Positions 40,020 to 50,850 of a stretch of DNA of 64,000 nucleotides are shown piece after piece. The stretch comes from Muraenolepis orangiensis (lineage: Eukaryota > Chordata > Actinopteri > Gadiformes > Muraenolepididae), in assembly GCA_027704905.1 (NCBI GenBank), contig CM051002.1, positions 3,597,586 through 3,661,585 of the forward strand. Direction: 5' to 3'. A program made the translations under genes and the position numbers. The notes under the pieces were generated by a model that worked only from the letters and a program-made list of their open reading frames with translations, searched no databases and was not told the origin of the DNA. The number at the start of each line of letters is the position of its first letter. Positions within the stretch are counted from its first letter, which is position 1.

Positions 40020-41640
40020 GGGTAGAGTGGTACAGAGTTCAGGGAGATGCAGGAGATGCCTGCTTTACTTGGAACAAAGGTTTCTGTAGCGCCTCCCGGA
40101 GAGGAGGAGGGCAAACAGTCCATGGTTGGGGTGAGAGGTGTCTCTGACAATTTGACGTACCTTCTTCAGACACCGTTTGTGATGAGTTGTCTTTAGTCTT
40201 TAGTCTTTTGCGTTGGGCAGTTTTCACCAAACTCTGCAGCGCTTTCCAGGTCTGAGACAGTGTAGTTGCCATACCACACTGTGATGCAGTTGGTGAGGAT
40301 GCTTTCAATGGCACACCGATAAAAGTTCACCAGAATCTGAGGGGACAGGTGGGTCTCCTCAGGAAAAAGAGACGCTGGTGAGCCTTCTTGACCAGTAAGG
40401 CAGTGTTAAGGGTCCTAGAAAGGTCCTGGTAGATGTGGACCCCCAGGAATTTAAAGCTGGAGACACGCTCGACTTCATCCCCGTTGATGAGGATGGGGGC
40501 GTGTGCGCCAGCTCTGGTCTTTCTGAAGTCCACGATGAGCTCCTTGGTCTTCTTGGTGTTGAGGGCCAGGTTGTTGTCAGTGCACCATGCCACCAGGTGC
40601 TGGACCTCCCCCCTGTAGGCTGCCTCATCGTTGTTTTTGATGAAGCCCACCACCGTTGTGTCGTCTGCAAATTTGATGATGGTTTGTACCATGTACAGGA
40701 GTGCAGTCGTGGGTGATGAGGGAGTAGAGGAGAGGGCTCAGCACACAGCCCTGGGGGAAGCCAGTGTCAGGATGAGATTGTCTAACCTGACTGACTGGGG
40801 TCTGTTGGTTAGGAAGTCCTTTAACCAGTTTCAAATAGAGGGGTTAATGTCAAAAGTCTTGGAGGTGGTCTTAATATACACTGGGACAACAGCCTGAGCT
40901 AGTGACATGTTGAAAATGTCAGTAAGGACCTCGTCAGCTGCTCAGCGCGACCAGGGATGCCATAAGGACAAGCTGCCTTATGTGTATTTGTTCTGCTCAC
41001 ACATCTATCGGGGAGAGGGTTAGGGGTTGGTGATCAGCCCTAGTGGGCAGTTTGTGGATGTACCGGTTGAGCTTGTCAGGGAGAATGGTTGAGGGGGGTT
41101 GTTGGAGAGTTCAGCTTTTGTTAATGGCAGAGTAAAGTTCCTTCATAGCTAGCTTAGCGTTACAATCTGGAGGTATGTAAACCGCAGTTATAATGGTGGC
41201 TGTAATTTCCCTGGGTTGGTAAAAGGGTCTACAGTTAACCATTACATATTCCACGTTAGAAGAGCAGTGGCTCTCAATGGTGGTGGTGTCTGTGCACCAA
41301 GCCTTGTTAATGTAAATGCACAAACCTTCACCCCTGGTTTTACTGGCGCCCTCAGCTGATACGTCTGCTTTGTGTAGAGTGAGCCCTGTTAGCTCAATAG
41401 CACTGTTGGCGATTCCGCTGTTTAGCCATGTTTCTTTGAAAATCATGATGTTGCAATCCATAATCCATTTACGGTTGATAATCGGCTCCATCAATTTTGT
41501 TCGCCAGAGACCGTCCATGGGCAAAGAAAATGCTGGTTAGCGACAGGCGATGTAGGTTAGCTCTTAGCTTAGCTCATAGCCCTCGGCTTCCCCTCCTATG
41601 TTTTTGTTTTCTCGATGATGCTACTCCTACCACTTTTTTA
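40020..41640 (-). mobile_element. L2/CR1-type LINE with endonuclease and RT remnants
   Basis: Minus-strand frames give, in order, an AP-type endonuclease N-terminal region (IMIFKETWLNSGI near 41430, GEGLCIYINKAW near 41305, ITAVYIPPDCNAKLA near 41160), a gap, and the RT second half (PQGCVLSPLLYSLITHDC near 40745, FADDTTVVGFI near 40665, KTKELIVDFRKTRAGAHAP near 40530, SSFKFLGVHIY near 40450, KKAHQRLFFLRRP near 40360). The C-terminal part follows near 40250-40060. The endonuclease C-terminus and the RT fingers are deleted between about 41110 and 40950, and the RT is frameshifted at about 40690-40720. Same family as the 44.1-45.7-kb copy. Oriented against cdh22. Confidence 0.87.
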
Positions 41641-42780
41641 AATAGCAGCTTCCACACAATACTTTACCTCCCTGGTCCCGAGAATGGGGAACTTCAGATG
41701 TGTGTATATTGGTGAAGGGGGAGGGCAGAACTTTCAATAGAAGGATATCTGTTTGCTGTTACATTACATCCGTGTTTAATATAGCCTTGTCAAATTCTTC
41801 ATCAAAATACTCACTAATTTATTCTTCTTGTCTTGGTTGTAGTACTTTTTGTCATGTTCATATTCTTCTTATCCTCGCTCTTGGGACCGTTAACTGACTT
41901 ACACAGCTCATAGGAAGCAAAATAACGTAAATTACGTTAAATGGTTGATATACCGGACATGAAGTCAAACTCATGACCCAATGTTTTGACCCTTTTTGCG
42001 CAACTCGACAGACAGCGAACAAATCCAATGAACAGATGTAGAAGTGAGGTTCAAGCTTTTTACTGCTCTGCTGTCCAAGTGATTCTTATTTTGTAAAACT
42101 GAAAATAAACCAAAAATACAATTTCCAAATTGACCAATTTGTTATTACACATTCTACATACAGTACAGTATGCAGTAGCAGTTTGCATAAACATAAGTAG
42201 CGTTACAACACGATTTCAATTAACATTCTTTAACATATTTACAATTGAGTTATTACTCACAAGCAAAACATTGCCAAGGCATGAACCTTTTCACAAGAGT
42301 TGAATAAGAAAGTTCTGTGGTGAACAGCGAAGTCGTAAACGCATAAAGAGAAAACTTCCTGATTATGTTAAACTCTGATCGCTAACTTTGAAAACTAAAT
42401 GTAAGCCTACCAAAACAGTATCAAATGGTTATTAAAAAACTCAATCTCTGAGTAGATACATTAAAATATGTCATATTTTGGCTTCAAGGTACTTCAGGCT
42501 CCCAAACAAGCTTTGACGCAGGGCAGGCTCAGCGCTGAGCCAGACACCCTGTGGCGTCCTGCATCATCCACTCAAAATATCCGCTGAAAACGATCCAGGA
42601 AGCCTCCTGCCGGCGGTTCTCAGCACATTGTTCACCCCCCATGTGGTGAACAGCCAACAACAAACTGACCCAAACCCTCAGCCTGGTACGCAGAGGCATA
42701 AGAAATATCTGCACCATTTCTGCATGGCTTCCTAGCGTAATTTCTCGGTTTTAAACCGTATTAAATTGTCAACTCAGCCA
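41641..42780. other. Intronic non-coding stretch
   Basis: About 1.1 kb, AT-rich, no recognised elements or coding content. Confidence 0.4.
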
Positions 42781-43080
42781 CCATGTTTATCCATTGTTTG
42801 TTTGTGTGGGTATTTGACTATTGTTTTGTGTCTGTGAATTTGCGCTATGTTATATATAGAACGCTGCTTTCTGTCAACATGCTGCAGACCTTTATTACCG
42901 TGACATGGGAGACTCTTTCCTATTGACCCTTTTTAAAGGTCATTATGCAAATGCAGAGATTTGATGTCACCTTGTGGATATGTCCCTGTGCGTGGGGGTT
43001 ATATAACCCTGTACAAAAACACACAGGATAAGGAACGGAATAAAGTGTTAAAGGAATCACCGTGTCCCACAGTGTGAGTG
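42781..43080 (+). mobile_element. Possible solo LTR-like sequence
   Basis: GGGTTATATAACCCTGTAC (TATA-like) at 42996-43014 is followed 25-30 bases later by GGAATAAAGTG (polyadenylation-like) and a short end CCCACAG. This spacing is typical of compact retroelement LTRs. No target duplication, primer-binding site or internal domain is seen, so it is only a suggestion. Confidence 0.25.
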
Positions 43081-43819
43081 TCAGTTGTGTAATGTGTACA
43101 TTGGTAACAGTTCTGTTGTATTTCATAGAAATATGACCTTGCCGAGGAACCCACTTACTGGATCGATGATATGGAGATGTGGAAGAAGTGTAATTGAAAA
43201 TTGCATATACAAATATATAGTAGAATATCTAGTCCATTATGATAGAAACAGCTTCTTTCCAGATTCTGAATGGATTATATTCATCTCCTGTAACCGGTAA
43301 CATGGTAAATATGATATACATATACATATGGTAAACATGATATATATATAGATATAATACATTTTTTTAGGAGTAAAACAATCCGTGTATTTGTATAGAA
43401 TGCAGGGTTCAAAGATTGGCACGCACTGCAAACGGAGCAGTTATTGTGAAAAAGATTGAAAAAAAAAAAAAAAAGAGATTTATAGACTAGGGCTGAACGA
43501 TACAGGAAACCCATTACATTGTGATATGATTCATTATTTGTGGGCATGATCAGATTTTTAATTTTCTCTGAAAAAAACGATCAAAACTAAACATTAGTGG
43601 CATTTGGTTTGGGGTCTGTTCCAAACAAATGTTTCCTTTACATCTGGAGAAAAAAAACAACAAAAAGTAGCACTACAATACTTATTTACAATATTTCTAA
43701 TGGTCTGATAAATGTACACGTTTTACCGGTGTCAAAAAATTGCAGCTCCTGCAATTTGGATATTGCACTAGGAGCCAGATTTCAACAGCATTTAGATGAA
43801 TTGTTCAGCCCTTATATTG
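43081..43819. other. Intronic non-coding stretch
   Basis: Includes (TA)n near 43313-43350 and a poly-A run at 43458-43474. TAGGGCTGAACGATAC at 43488-43503 resembles the end of a nonautonomous hAT element, but no partner end was located. Confidence 0.4.
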
Positions 43820-43825
43820 AATGGG

Positions 43826-44105
43826 GGGCAGGATAGCTCTGTTGGGACTTGGGGCTTGGGAAGCGGAAGGTCGCCGGTTTAAGTCCCCGAAACACATGGG
43901 CACTGCCGAAGTGCCGTAGAGCAAGGCACCACACTCCCCCCCCCCCCCCTCTACACTCCACCCCGGGCACTGTATATAAAAATAGCTGCCCACGGCTCCT
44001 TATACTAGGATGGGTTGAAAGCAGAGACACACAATTCACTGTCTGTGTCTACATGTATGAGACTAATAAAAGAGGATTCAAATCCTCTAGATTCTGATTT
44101 AGAAT
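43826..44105 (+). mobile_element. tRNA-derived SINE, family A
   Basis: GGGGGGCAGGATAGCTCTGTTGG head, box B GCCGGTTTAAGTCCCC, a C-rich expansion (CCCCCCCCCCC near 43938), and an ACTAATAAAAGAGGATTC tail. It abuts the C-terminal end of the LINE that starts at 44106. Confidence 0.88.
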
Positions 44106-45690
44106 TTAGAATGAACATGGAGACAGTAGGGGCGAGAATAGATGGTCCTACAGATCTCCTCAATGCATGGAAGTGCACACCAAATGATCTTTTCTCTTGC
44201 CTCATGGCCCTCTGGATGGCTTTCTTGTTCTGTGCATTGGTGTTACCGTAGCACACAGTGACCACACCACTGGTCAGGACGCTCTCTACGGTGCCACGGT
44301 AAATGTTCACTAGCAATCGTTGGCCTATTCCGCTTTTCCTGAAGCACCACAGGGCATAAATACAAGATACAAGATACAATATATTTTTATTGGCCTATTG
44401 CAACACAGTACACAGTACACAGGTACAATGGAATGCTTACTCCCCCTTCCCTCTCGCAAAAACAAAAATATAAATATAAATAATATATACAATAAAAATA
44501 AACAAAAAAAGAGCAGCAAAGTGACTGTTAAATGATATGTACATGTGTAGAATGTACAATTTGTTTTGTAACAAAAATCTTTTAAAGCATTTAAAGTGCC
44601 AGTAGTGCAGCAAAGAGGCGCTGGTGGGCCTTCTTCAGCATGATTTCCGTGTTTCGGGTCACGCCAGGTCATCGGAAATCTGTAGCCCTAGGAAACGGAA
44701 ACGGCTGACGACTTCCACCAGTGTCCCATCTAGTGGGTGCCCTGGTGGCTTGTGAATTCCACGATGAGCTCCTTAGACTTGCTGACATTCAGAGCTAGGC
44801 TGTTTTCCTCACACCATCCGTCAGCCGGACAACCTCTCTCTGTACTCCATTTCGTCGTCCTCGCTTATCAGGCCGATGACTGTGGTGTCGTCTGCAAACT
44901 TCCTAATCCGATTATTGCTGTGCGTGGCAGTACAGTCATGTGTGTACAAAGAGTACAGCCGGGGACTGAGGCAGCAGCCTTGGGGTGCTCCGTTGTTGAC
45001 GACCAGAGTGGATGAGATGTTGTTCCCAATCTTCACCACTTGAGGCCTGCCCGTCAGGATGTCCATTATCCAGTTACAGATGGGGGCGCCCAGACCTAGG
45101 TCTCTCAGTTTCAGTTTTTGTTGAACGCCGAGCTGTAGTCAATGAACAACAGTCCGACGTAGGTGTCCCTCCTGTCTAGGTGCTCAAGGGCTGTGTGTAG
45201 TGCCAGGAAGATGGCATCGTCTATAGACCTGTTTGGTCTGTATGTAAACTGGAGTGGATCTAGGAACTCAGGGATGGAAAAGTTAATATGCGACATCCAG
45301 GCACTTCATGGCTATGGATGTTAAAGCCTCTGGACTATAATCGTTGAGGCTTGTTACCTTATTTTTGGGTAACGGCACAAGGTTGTCTATTTGAAGCACG
45401 CTGGGACAACAGACTGCGTTGTCCGTCAACACAGGAGCCAGCTGGTCAGTGCAGGTCTTGAAGACACTGGATGGAACTCCGTCTGGGCTGGCTGGCTTCC
45501 CTGCGTTCACCCTCCTGAAAGTTCTGCAGACCTTGGACTCGGACAGTTGTAGAACGTAGTCCTCTGGGTGAATGTTCAATTTGTTGGTCGGCTCAGAATT
45601 CCCCCTTTGAAAGCGAGCGTAGAACGTGTTCAACTCGTTATGAGACCAAACAGGTGGGACCAAACAGCAACAACTTCTACACCCCCCCCG
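44106..45690 (-). mobile_element. L2/CR1-type LINE (RT region), interrupted
   Basis: Minus-strand frames give the RT N-terminal half (ELNTFYARFQRG near 45640, NAGKPASPDGVPSSVFKTCTDQL near 45480, ALTSIAMKCLD near 45310), FTYRPNRSIDDAIFLALHTA near 45220, the palm (LFIDYSSAFNKN near 45120), DILTGRPQVVKIGNN near 45050, PQGCCLSPRLYSLYTHDC near 44970, and FADDTTVIGLI near 44880, then the C-terminal SVLTSGVVTVCYGN region near 44270. The D-containing FIDYSSAF and FADD motifs needed for catalysis are present, but frameshifts and a deletion after YSSAFNKN break the frame. A separate LINE 3' end is inserted at 44357-44617. Confidence 0.88.
44357..44617 (-). mobile_element. LINE 3' end nested in the 44.1-45.7-kb LINE
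   Basis: ATACAAGATACAAGATAC tail, ATGGAATGCTTACTCCCCC and TTAAAGTGCCAGTAGTGCAG are the same minus-strand 3' end as at 3424 and 36815. The host LINE's TTCCTGAAG...AAGAGGCGCTGGTGGGCC coding sequence resumes on either side, so this was a later 5'-truncated insertion. Confidence 0.8.
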
Positions 45691-45879
45691 CCTTCATGGA
45701 AACACAATCACGCTGTATTCTGCAGCTTAGCCGCAGATATGAGGCACTTCTCTGTGGTAGAGAATGCACTCCCACACACATTTTGTACCCAGACAGTCAT
45801 AGATGCAACAACAACAACAACATATTGACATGATGTCGCAAGAGAAGGTTTTTGTGACGATTCCATGTCAATGGAATGG

Positions 45880-45962
45880 AATATATATACAGTATATATA
45901 TATATATATATGCACACACACACACACACACATATATATATGTATATATATATATATATATG

Positions 45963-46022
<60 letters not shown>
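45880..46022. repeat. (TA)n/(CA)n compound array
   Basis: The module ATATATATGCACACACACAC occurs twice (45900 and 45952) between TA tracts. Confidence 0.95.
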
Positions 46023-46024
<2 letters not shown>

Positions 46025-46027
46025 TAT

Positions 46028-46110
46028 ATTAGGGCTGTCAAAGTTAACGCGTTAACGCATGTGATTGATCTCGAGACTTTAACGCACATTATTTGTTTTT
46101 AGTCCGATTA
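46028..46110 (+). mobile_element. hAT-like DNA transposon end
   Basis: TAGGGCTGTCAAAGTTAACG, GTTAACGCATGTGATTGATC, then TTAACGCACATTAT and CGATTAATC, is the left-end type of a common fish nonautonomous element. The rest of the element is not recognised downstream. Confidence 0.5.
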
Positions 46111-46314
46111 ATCATCGTATCCGGTTTAGACGGCACCTCCCTCAGTATTTCCAGCACGCATGCACACCTGGGAATTAACTGAGAGGCAGCGTGTTCAACT
46201 AACAGAAGATGCACCGCGGAGTGCTGGGCCTTTCACTTTAAAAATCGCTTTAATTCCCTTTGAGCATATGTCCTGTATAGCGCCTGTGGGTTTGATGGTG
46301 CTTTAAGGTGCTGT

Positions 46315-47467
46315 CACACTGTCCCGAAATTGACACCAGACGGCCATATGAATATGGAATTTTGAATTTTGTGCGAAGATGGCCCTGAACTTGGTCAACA
46401 TCCAATCAACAGCCGAAACAAGTACAATGCCTACAGAAGGTCACACGATGGCACCCGAACCACACAAGAAGGCAACACGAAGATGTGAATTTTTATAGTA
46501 GTTTATATCCGCAGGACACAAGAAGGCCACTCAATGGCTACACAACGTCGTATTGAGAGTACGATGCGTTCGATCTAGATCACGAAGGCGTCACGTGACC
46601 TCCCGATGGTATAAAACCTTCGGCCGACCGCGGAAAATTGAATTGCTGATCGGAGATTATTGGCAGCAGAACACACAGTACATTTAAACTTTATTTAAAT
46701 TTTAATTTTAATTAAACTTTAACATGCCACCCAAGGCAGGGAGAGGCAGGGGGAAGAAGCTGGCTGGTAAATACAGAACTCAGAAGAGGAAAGCAGAGGA
46801 AACTGAGGATTTAGAAAGGAGATTCTGAAAGGTCTCTTCAGCAGTCTAGGAGGTGTCCACGTTACCATGACATGGCGAAAAATGCCCGATGGCACTGATG
46901 ATCACACAAAGACGAAGATGACACGGGCGGCATGGGCGGCAGTATAGCTCGGGAGGTAGAGCGGTCGCTTCACAACCGGAAGGTTTCTCGTTCGATCCCC
47001 CGGCTCCTCCTAGCAAATGGGTGTCGAGGTGTCCTTGAGCAAGACACCCCAACCCTAACTGCTTCTGATGTGCTGGCTGTCTCCTGACGTGCTGGCTGTC
47101 TCCTTGCATGGCTGATGGGTGAATGTGAGGCATGACTTGTAAAGCGCTTTGGATAAAAGCGCTATATAAAAGCATCCATTATGACATGATTTGACAAGAT
47201 GCCCTCACGATGCCCTTACAAAGGGCAAAATGGACACACAAATTCAACACGAAAATGAACCTTCACAAGGTCCTTTGACAATTTGTTGGCATGCCAAAGA
47301 TTTTGCCACCGCTCACGAAGTTGCTGCCGGAGCTGAGAAACTCCACCGACGGTCATACGATGGCTTAAGATGCCCTCAACGAATGGCCTGATGTTTTTAC
47401 CATCAGAGCCGAATTTGAACATTTCCTTTATCGTGTGTCCATCTGGTGTCAATTTCGGGACAGTGTG
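46315..47467. mobile_element. 1.15-kb terminal-inverted-repeat element with nested SINE
   Basis: The ends share a 26-27-bp inverted repeat (CACACTGTCCCGAAATTGAC at 46315 and its complement at 47448-47467, extending through ACCAGA). Inside, 46724-46828 holds a basic frame beginning MPPKAGRGRGKKLAGK and ending at a stop after 34 codons. A family B SINE occupies 46934-47180. A 26-bp perfect inverted repeat points to a DNA transposon, but I cannot fix the superfamily or find a target duplication. No transposase domain is visible. Confidence 0.7.
46934..47180 (+). mobile_element. tRNA-derived SINE, family B (nested)
   Basis: Box A-like TATAGCTCGGGAGGTAGAGC, box B GTTCGATCCCCCGG, an 18-bp tandem duplication in the body (TGCTGGCTGTCTCC twice near 47068-47104), and the intact tail AAGCGCTTTGGATAAAAGCG at 47144. 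Confidence 0.9.
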
Positions 47468-47955
47468 AGGGGCATTAGCAAAGTGCCGTAAAATAGTTCG
47501 ACATTTCAAACACAGTCCTGCAAACCCAGTGGAGCTGAAAGTCCAGCAAGACTCTCACGGGCAGAAGGAGGCGGAGCCTCATTCAGGATGGACCCACGTG
47601 CTGGAATGATAAAGTGGGTCCAACACAACAAAGATGCAATACATGCAACCCTGGCACAGCAGAAGTTTGTGTTCACTTTGTTGCAGACATTATTTTGTAA
47701 CAGATTATTCATGCAGTTGTCTGCTTAATATTGATTATTATCTTATTATCGATGTTTTGGGCAATACTAAGCACTCCCTGAGACATTTTGCCAAGAAAAA
47801 GTGTAAAGTAACAAATAAAATAATACAAATCTTGATCGCTATCAAGATATTATCATTATTTTCCGTCTATCTACATTTTGAACACAGGACACACAGGAAG
47901 TTTGGACTTCTTATTATGTTTTCAAGGTCACAAACATGTGCACAAACAGTGCACA
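47468..47955. other. Intronic non-coding stretch
   Basis: Nothing recognised. Confidence 0.4.
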
Positions 47956-48045
47956 AATAGTGCTTGTGTGTGTTTCTGTGTGTGTGCGTGTGTGTGTGCG
48001 TGCATGCGTGTGTGCAGGTGTGAATGTGCGCATGCCTATCACCTC

Positions 48046-48090
<45 letters not shown>
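47956..48090. repeat. (TG)n array
   Basis: Degenerate TG with TGCG variants, then a pure tract at 48047-48090. Confidence 0.95.
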
Positions 48091-48092
<2 letters not shown>

Positions 48093-48339
48093 AATCTTCC
48101 AACGTTCTTCCAATGCTTGTATTGTGTATGGCTTCAACGAGGGGTTTCTTGCTCTATCAGTGCTTCATCACAGCACCAGAGTGTGTGTCTCAGGTAAGCA
48201 TACGTACGGATATGCGTTGTACTTTAACCAAATAAGAGGCAACACTTTAGACCGTGTCTGACATGAATGTTTCAGCTCCTGATGCAACGGAGAGATAAAA
48301 GAAAAGACTCTCTCTCGCTTTATCACTCTTCATTCCTCC

Positions 48340-48630
<291 letters not shown>

Positions 48631-48755
48631 CTCACCGTCTCTATTTGGGGCATTGGAACGTATTTTATTATCACTGAAATATTAATACAGCCAAAGTTTA
48701 TATTCTTCTGACCGTCTATTTGACTTGGGGATGATTTAAAATGAAGATGGAGAGA

Positions 48756-48757
48756 GA

Positions 48758-48848
<91 letters not shown>
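48756..48848. repeat. (GA)n microsatellite
   Basis: GA tract of about 90 bases. Confidence 0.97.
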
Positions 48849-48852
<4 letters not shown>

Positions 48853-49994
48853 TCAGAGAGGCAAGACCAAACCCAAGGAGAAGGAGAAAGTTGTGGAGAA
48901 GGGGTGGATGGTTGTATGGGTTAGGATGACCGAACCAAGTCATGGCTATTTTCACATGGCTTGGTATTGCCCCATTATTCTGCATATTTTTTGGGATTTA
49001 TATAATTTTTTTACGACAAATACTTAATGAACCCCTCTCCCCCGTGAGGATGATCTAAATATTAACAAGCCTGATCACATTCTCCTCTTTCCTCTCCCCT
49101 GGCCTGCTCAGTAGATTGAACTACCGTTTTGGTGCGCAGACAGCTCTGAATGATATTGCCCCATATAAGGTGTGTGGGAGAGTGATAGAGAGAGTGAGAG
49201 AAAAGAGAGACATAAAGGGAGGGAGAGTAGAGATAGAGAGAGAGGGGGGGGGAGACACTTCATGTTCTCGCTGAAGAGCCAACAGGGAGAGACCGGGGGG
49301 CAGGGGACGGCTGCTGGAATATCTCCTCATTACATTAGCGGCGAGCGGAGCCTCTGATTTACTAGGGCTCTTGAAGTTCACTCCACCTCCACTACGTCCC
49401 ACACTCTGGGAGATGACTTTGATCATCTCGTTTAGACGTTGTTTCCTGCGAAGGACGCGCAGGTAACGGCGCCGTTGAAAATCACCATGAGAACCGGGAG
49501 GCAGGAGGAGACTAGGGGTCTACTGGGAGACCTGAATGAACAGTGGACGTGGCTGGGTGGGGGGAGGAGTGTAGTGTGGGACACTGTGGAATAATAACCG
49601 TTGGCTTTATACCTCTCCATCTGGTATCGATCTATATTGCAGTTTGAGCAGTTCAGGCCTGGACTCCTTCACCCAGAGAGTCTTCCAGTGGATTGAAGGT
49701 TCAGATCCCAGTTATTATCCCAAGGGAGCAGGGCTTTCTGCTCGATGGTTCCTACGGGAACCCTGAACCTGTTAGGCTGGGAGTCAAACTGGAGCCTAAC
49801 TGACCACTGTAAACTATAATGCCCTATCTATGTATAACCTCCCTGGGGTAGCACCATGGGCCACACCATAGATGTATATTTACCTGTATTTAATTCAAAT
49901 AAGACATACTATCATGATGTATCTGTCCCTCACAAAACAATAATAATGTGTGTGAGTGTGTGTGTGACCATGAAAGTCTTTTTGCTCACACAAA
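48849..49994. other. Intronic non-coding stretch with small repeat fragments
   Basis: A polypurine patch lies at 49150-49255. Positions 49838-49874 (CCTCCCTGGGGTAGC..CATGGGCCACACC) match 60682-60718. Positions 49876-49920 (ATTTACCTGTATTTAATTC then AAATAAGACATACTATCATG) match the interior of the hAT-type element at 19256 and 51298, so a 45-bp piece of that element lies here. Confidence 0.5.
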
Positions 49995-50105
49995 AAATTC
50001 TAAAGTACAATTGAATGCTTACTTCCCATTCAGTCCTGCAGTATATAATATACTATACAATACTACAAATTATACTATAAACAATACAATATGCTATACA
50101 ATATA
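49995..50105 (-). mobile_element. L2/CR1-type LINE 3' tail fragment
   Basis: TTGAATGCTTACTTCCCATT and CCTGCAGTATATAATATACT resemble the minus-strand 3' end seen at 36815. The hAT copy at 50114 inserted just within this fragment. Confidence 0.55.
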
Positions 50106-50189
50106 CTATAAACCAGTGGCGGCTCCCCTAAAAGTAAGGGAGGAAGGAAGGTGCCTATCAATTTTGACAGTGTATTTGTGGATCAGCCC

Positions 50190-50512
50190 CCACCCCCCCC
50201 TGCTGCACCCCCCTGCTGGCCCCCCCTGCTGCCCCCCCCCTGCTGCCCCCCCCTGCTGGCCCCCCCCTGCTGCCCCCCCCCTGCTGCCGCCCCCCTGCTG
50301 CCCAACCCCTGCTGCCCCCCCCCCTGCTGCCCCCCCCCTGCTGGCCCCCCCCCTGCTGCCCCTCCCCCCTGCTGCCGCCCCCCCTGCTGCCCAACCCCTG
50401 CTGCCCCCCCCCCTGCTGCCCAACCCCTGCTGCCCCCCCCCTGCTGCCCCCCCCCCTGCTGCCCCCCCCCTGCTGCCCCCCCCCCCTGCCGCCCCCCCCC
50501 GCCCCACACTCT
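50190..50512. repeat. CCCCCCTGCTGC minisatellite, about 24 units
   Basis: Units of 12-15 bp differ mainly in the length of the C run (5 to 8), with higher-order repetition of GCTGCCCAACCCCTGCTGCC. The G-rich complementary strand can form G4 structures. Long Pro/Ala or Gly/Gln frames across it are artefacts. Confidence 0.95.
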
Positions 50513-50791
50513 GCTCAATATATCCTATAATAATAAATCACCATCAATGCCTTCGACTGCCTTGCACTGTATCACTACCTACCTGTCACTACCTACCTCT
50601 ACCTATAGTTTACATATGTATTAATTAGATACCTGTTAATGCGAAGATTTTAACTGTACCTGCCATATATATGTATTTTTAATCTTCAACTGCATATCCC
50701 AGCTCACTACCTGCTGTATATACATTTATATATATTTATCCTGCTTTTCATAATTGCATACCCCTGATCACTACCTGTTAAATACTTACTT

Positions 50792-50793
50792 AC

Positions 50794-50839
<46 letters not shown>

Positions 50840-50850
50840 TATATATATAT
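50792..50850. repeat. (TA)n microsatellite
   Basis: TA tract within the nested retroelement 3' end. Confidence 0.95.

Noticed and set aside
42781..43080. Complete LTR retrotransposon
   Set aside because: Only a TATA-like and an AATAAA-like motif were found; no second LTR, primer-binding site or internal domain.
50106..50624. Gly/Gln- and Pro/Ala-rich ORFs of 130-226 codons
   Set aside because: They translate the CCCCCCTGCTGC minisatellite in different frames.
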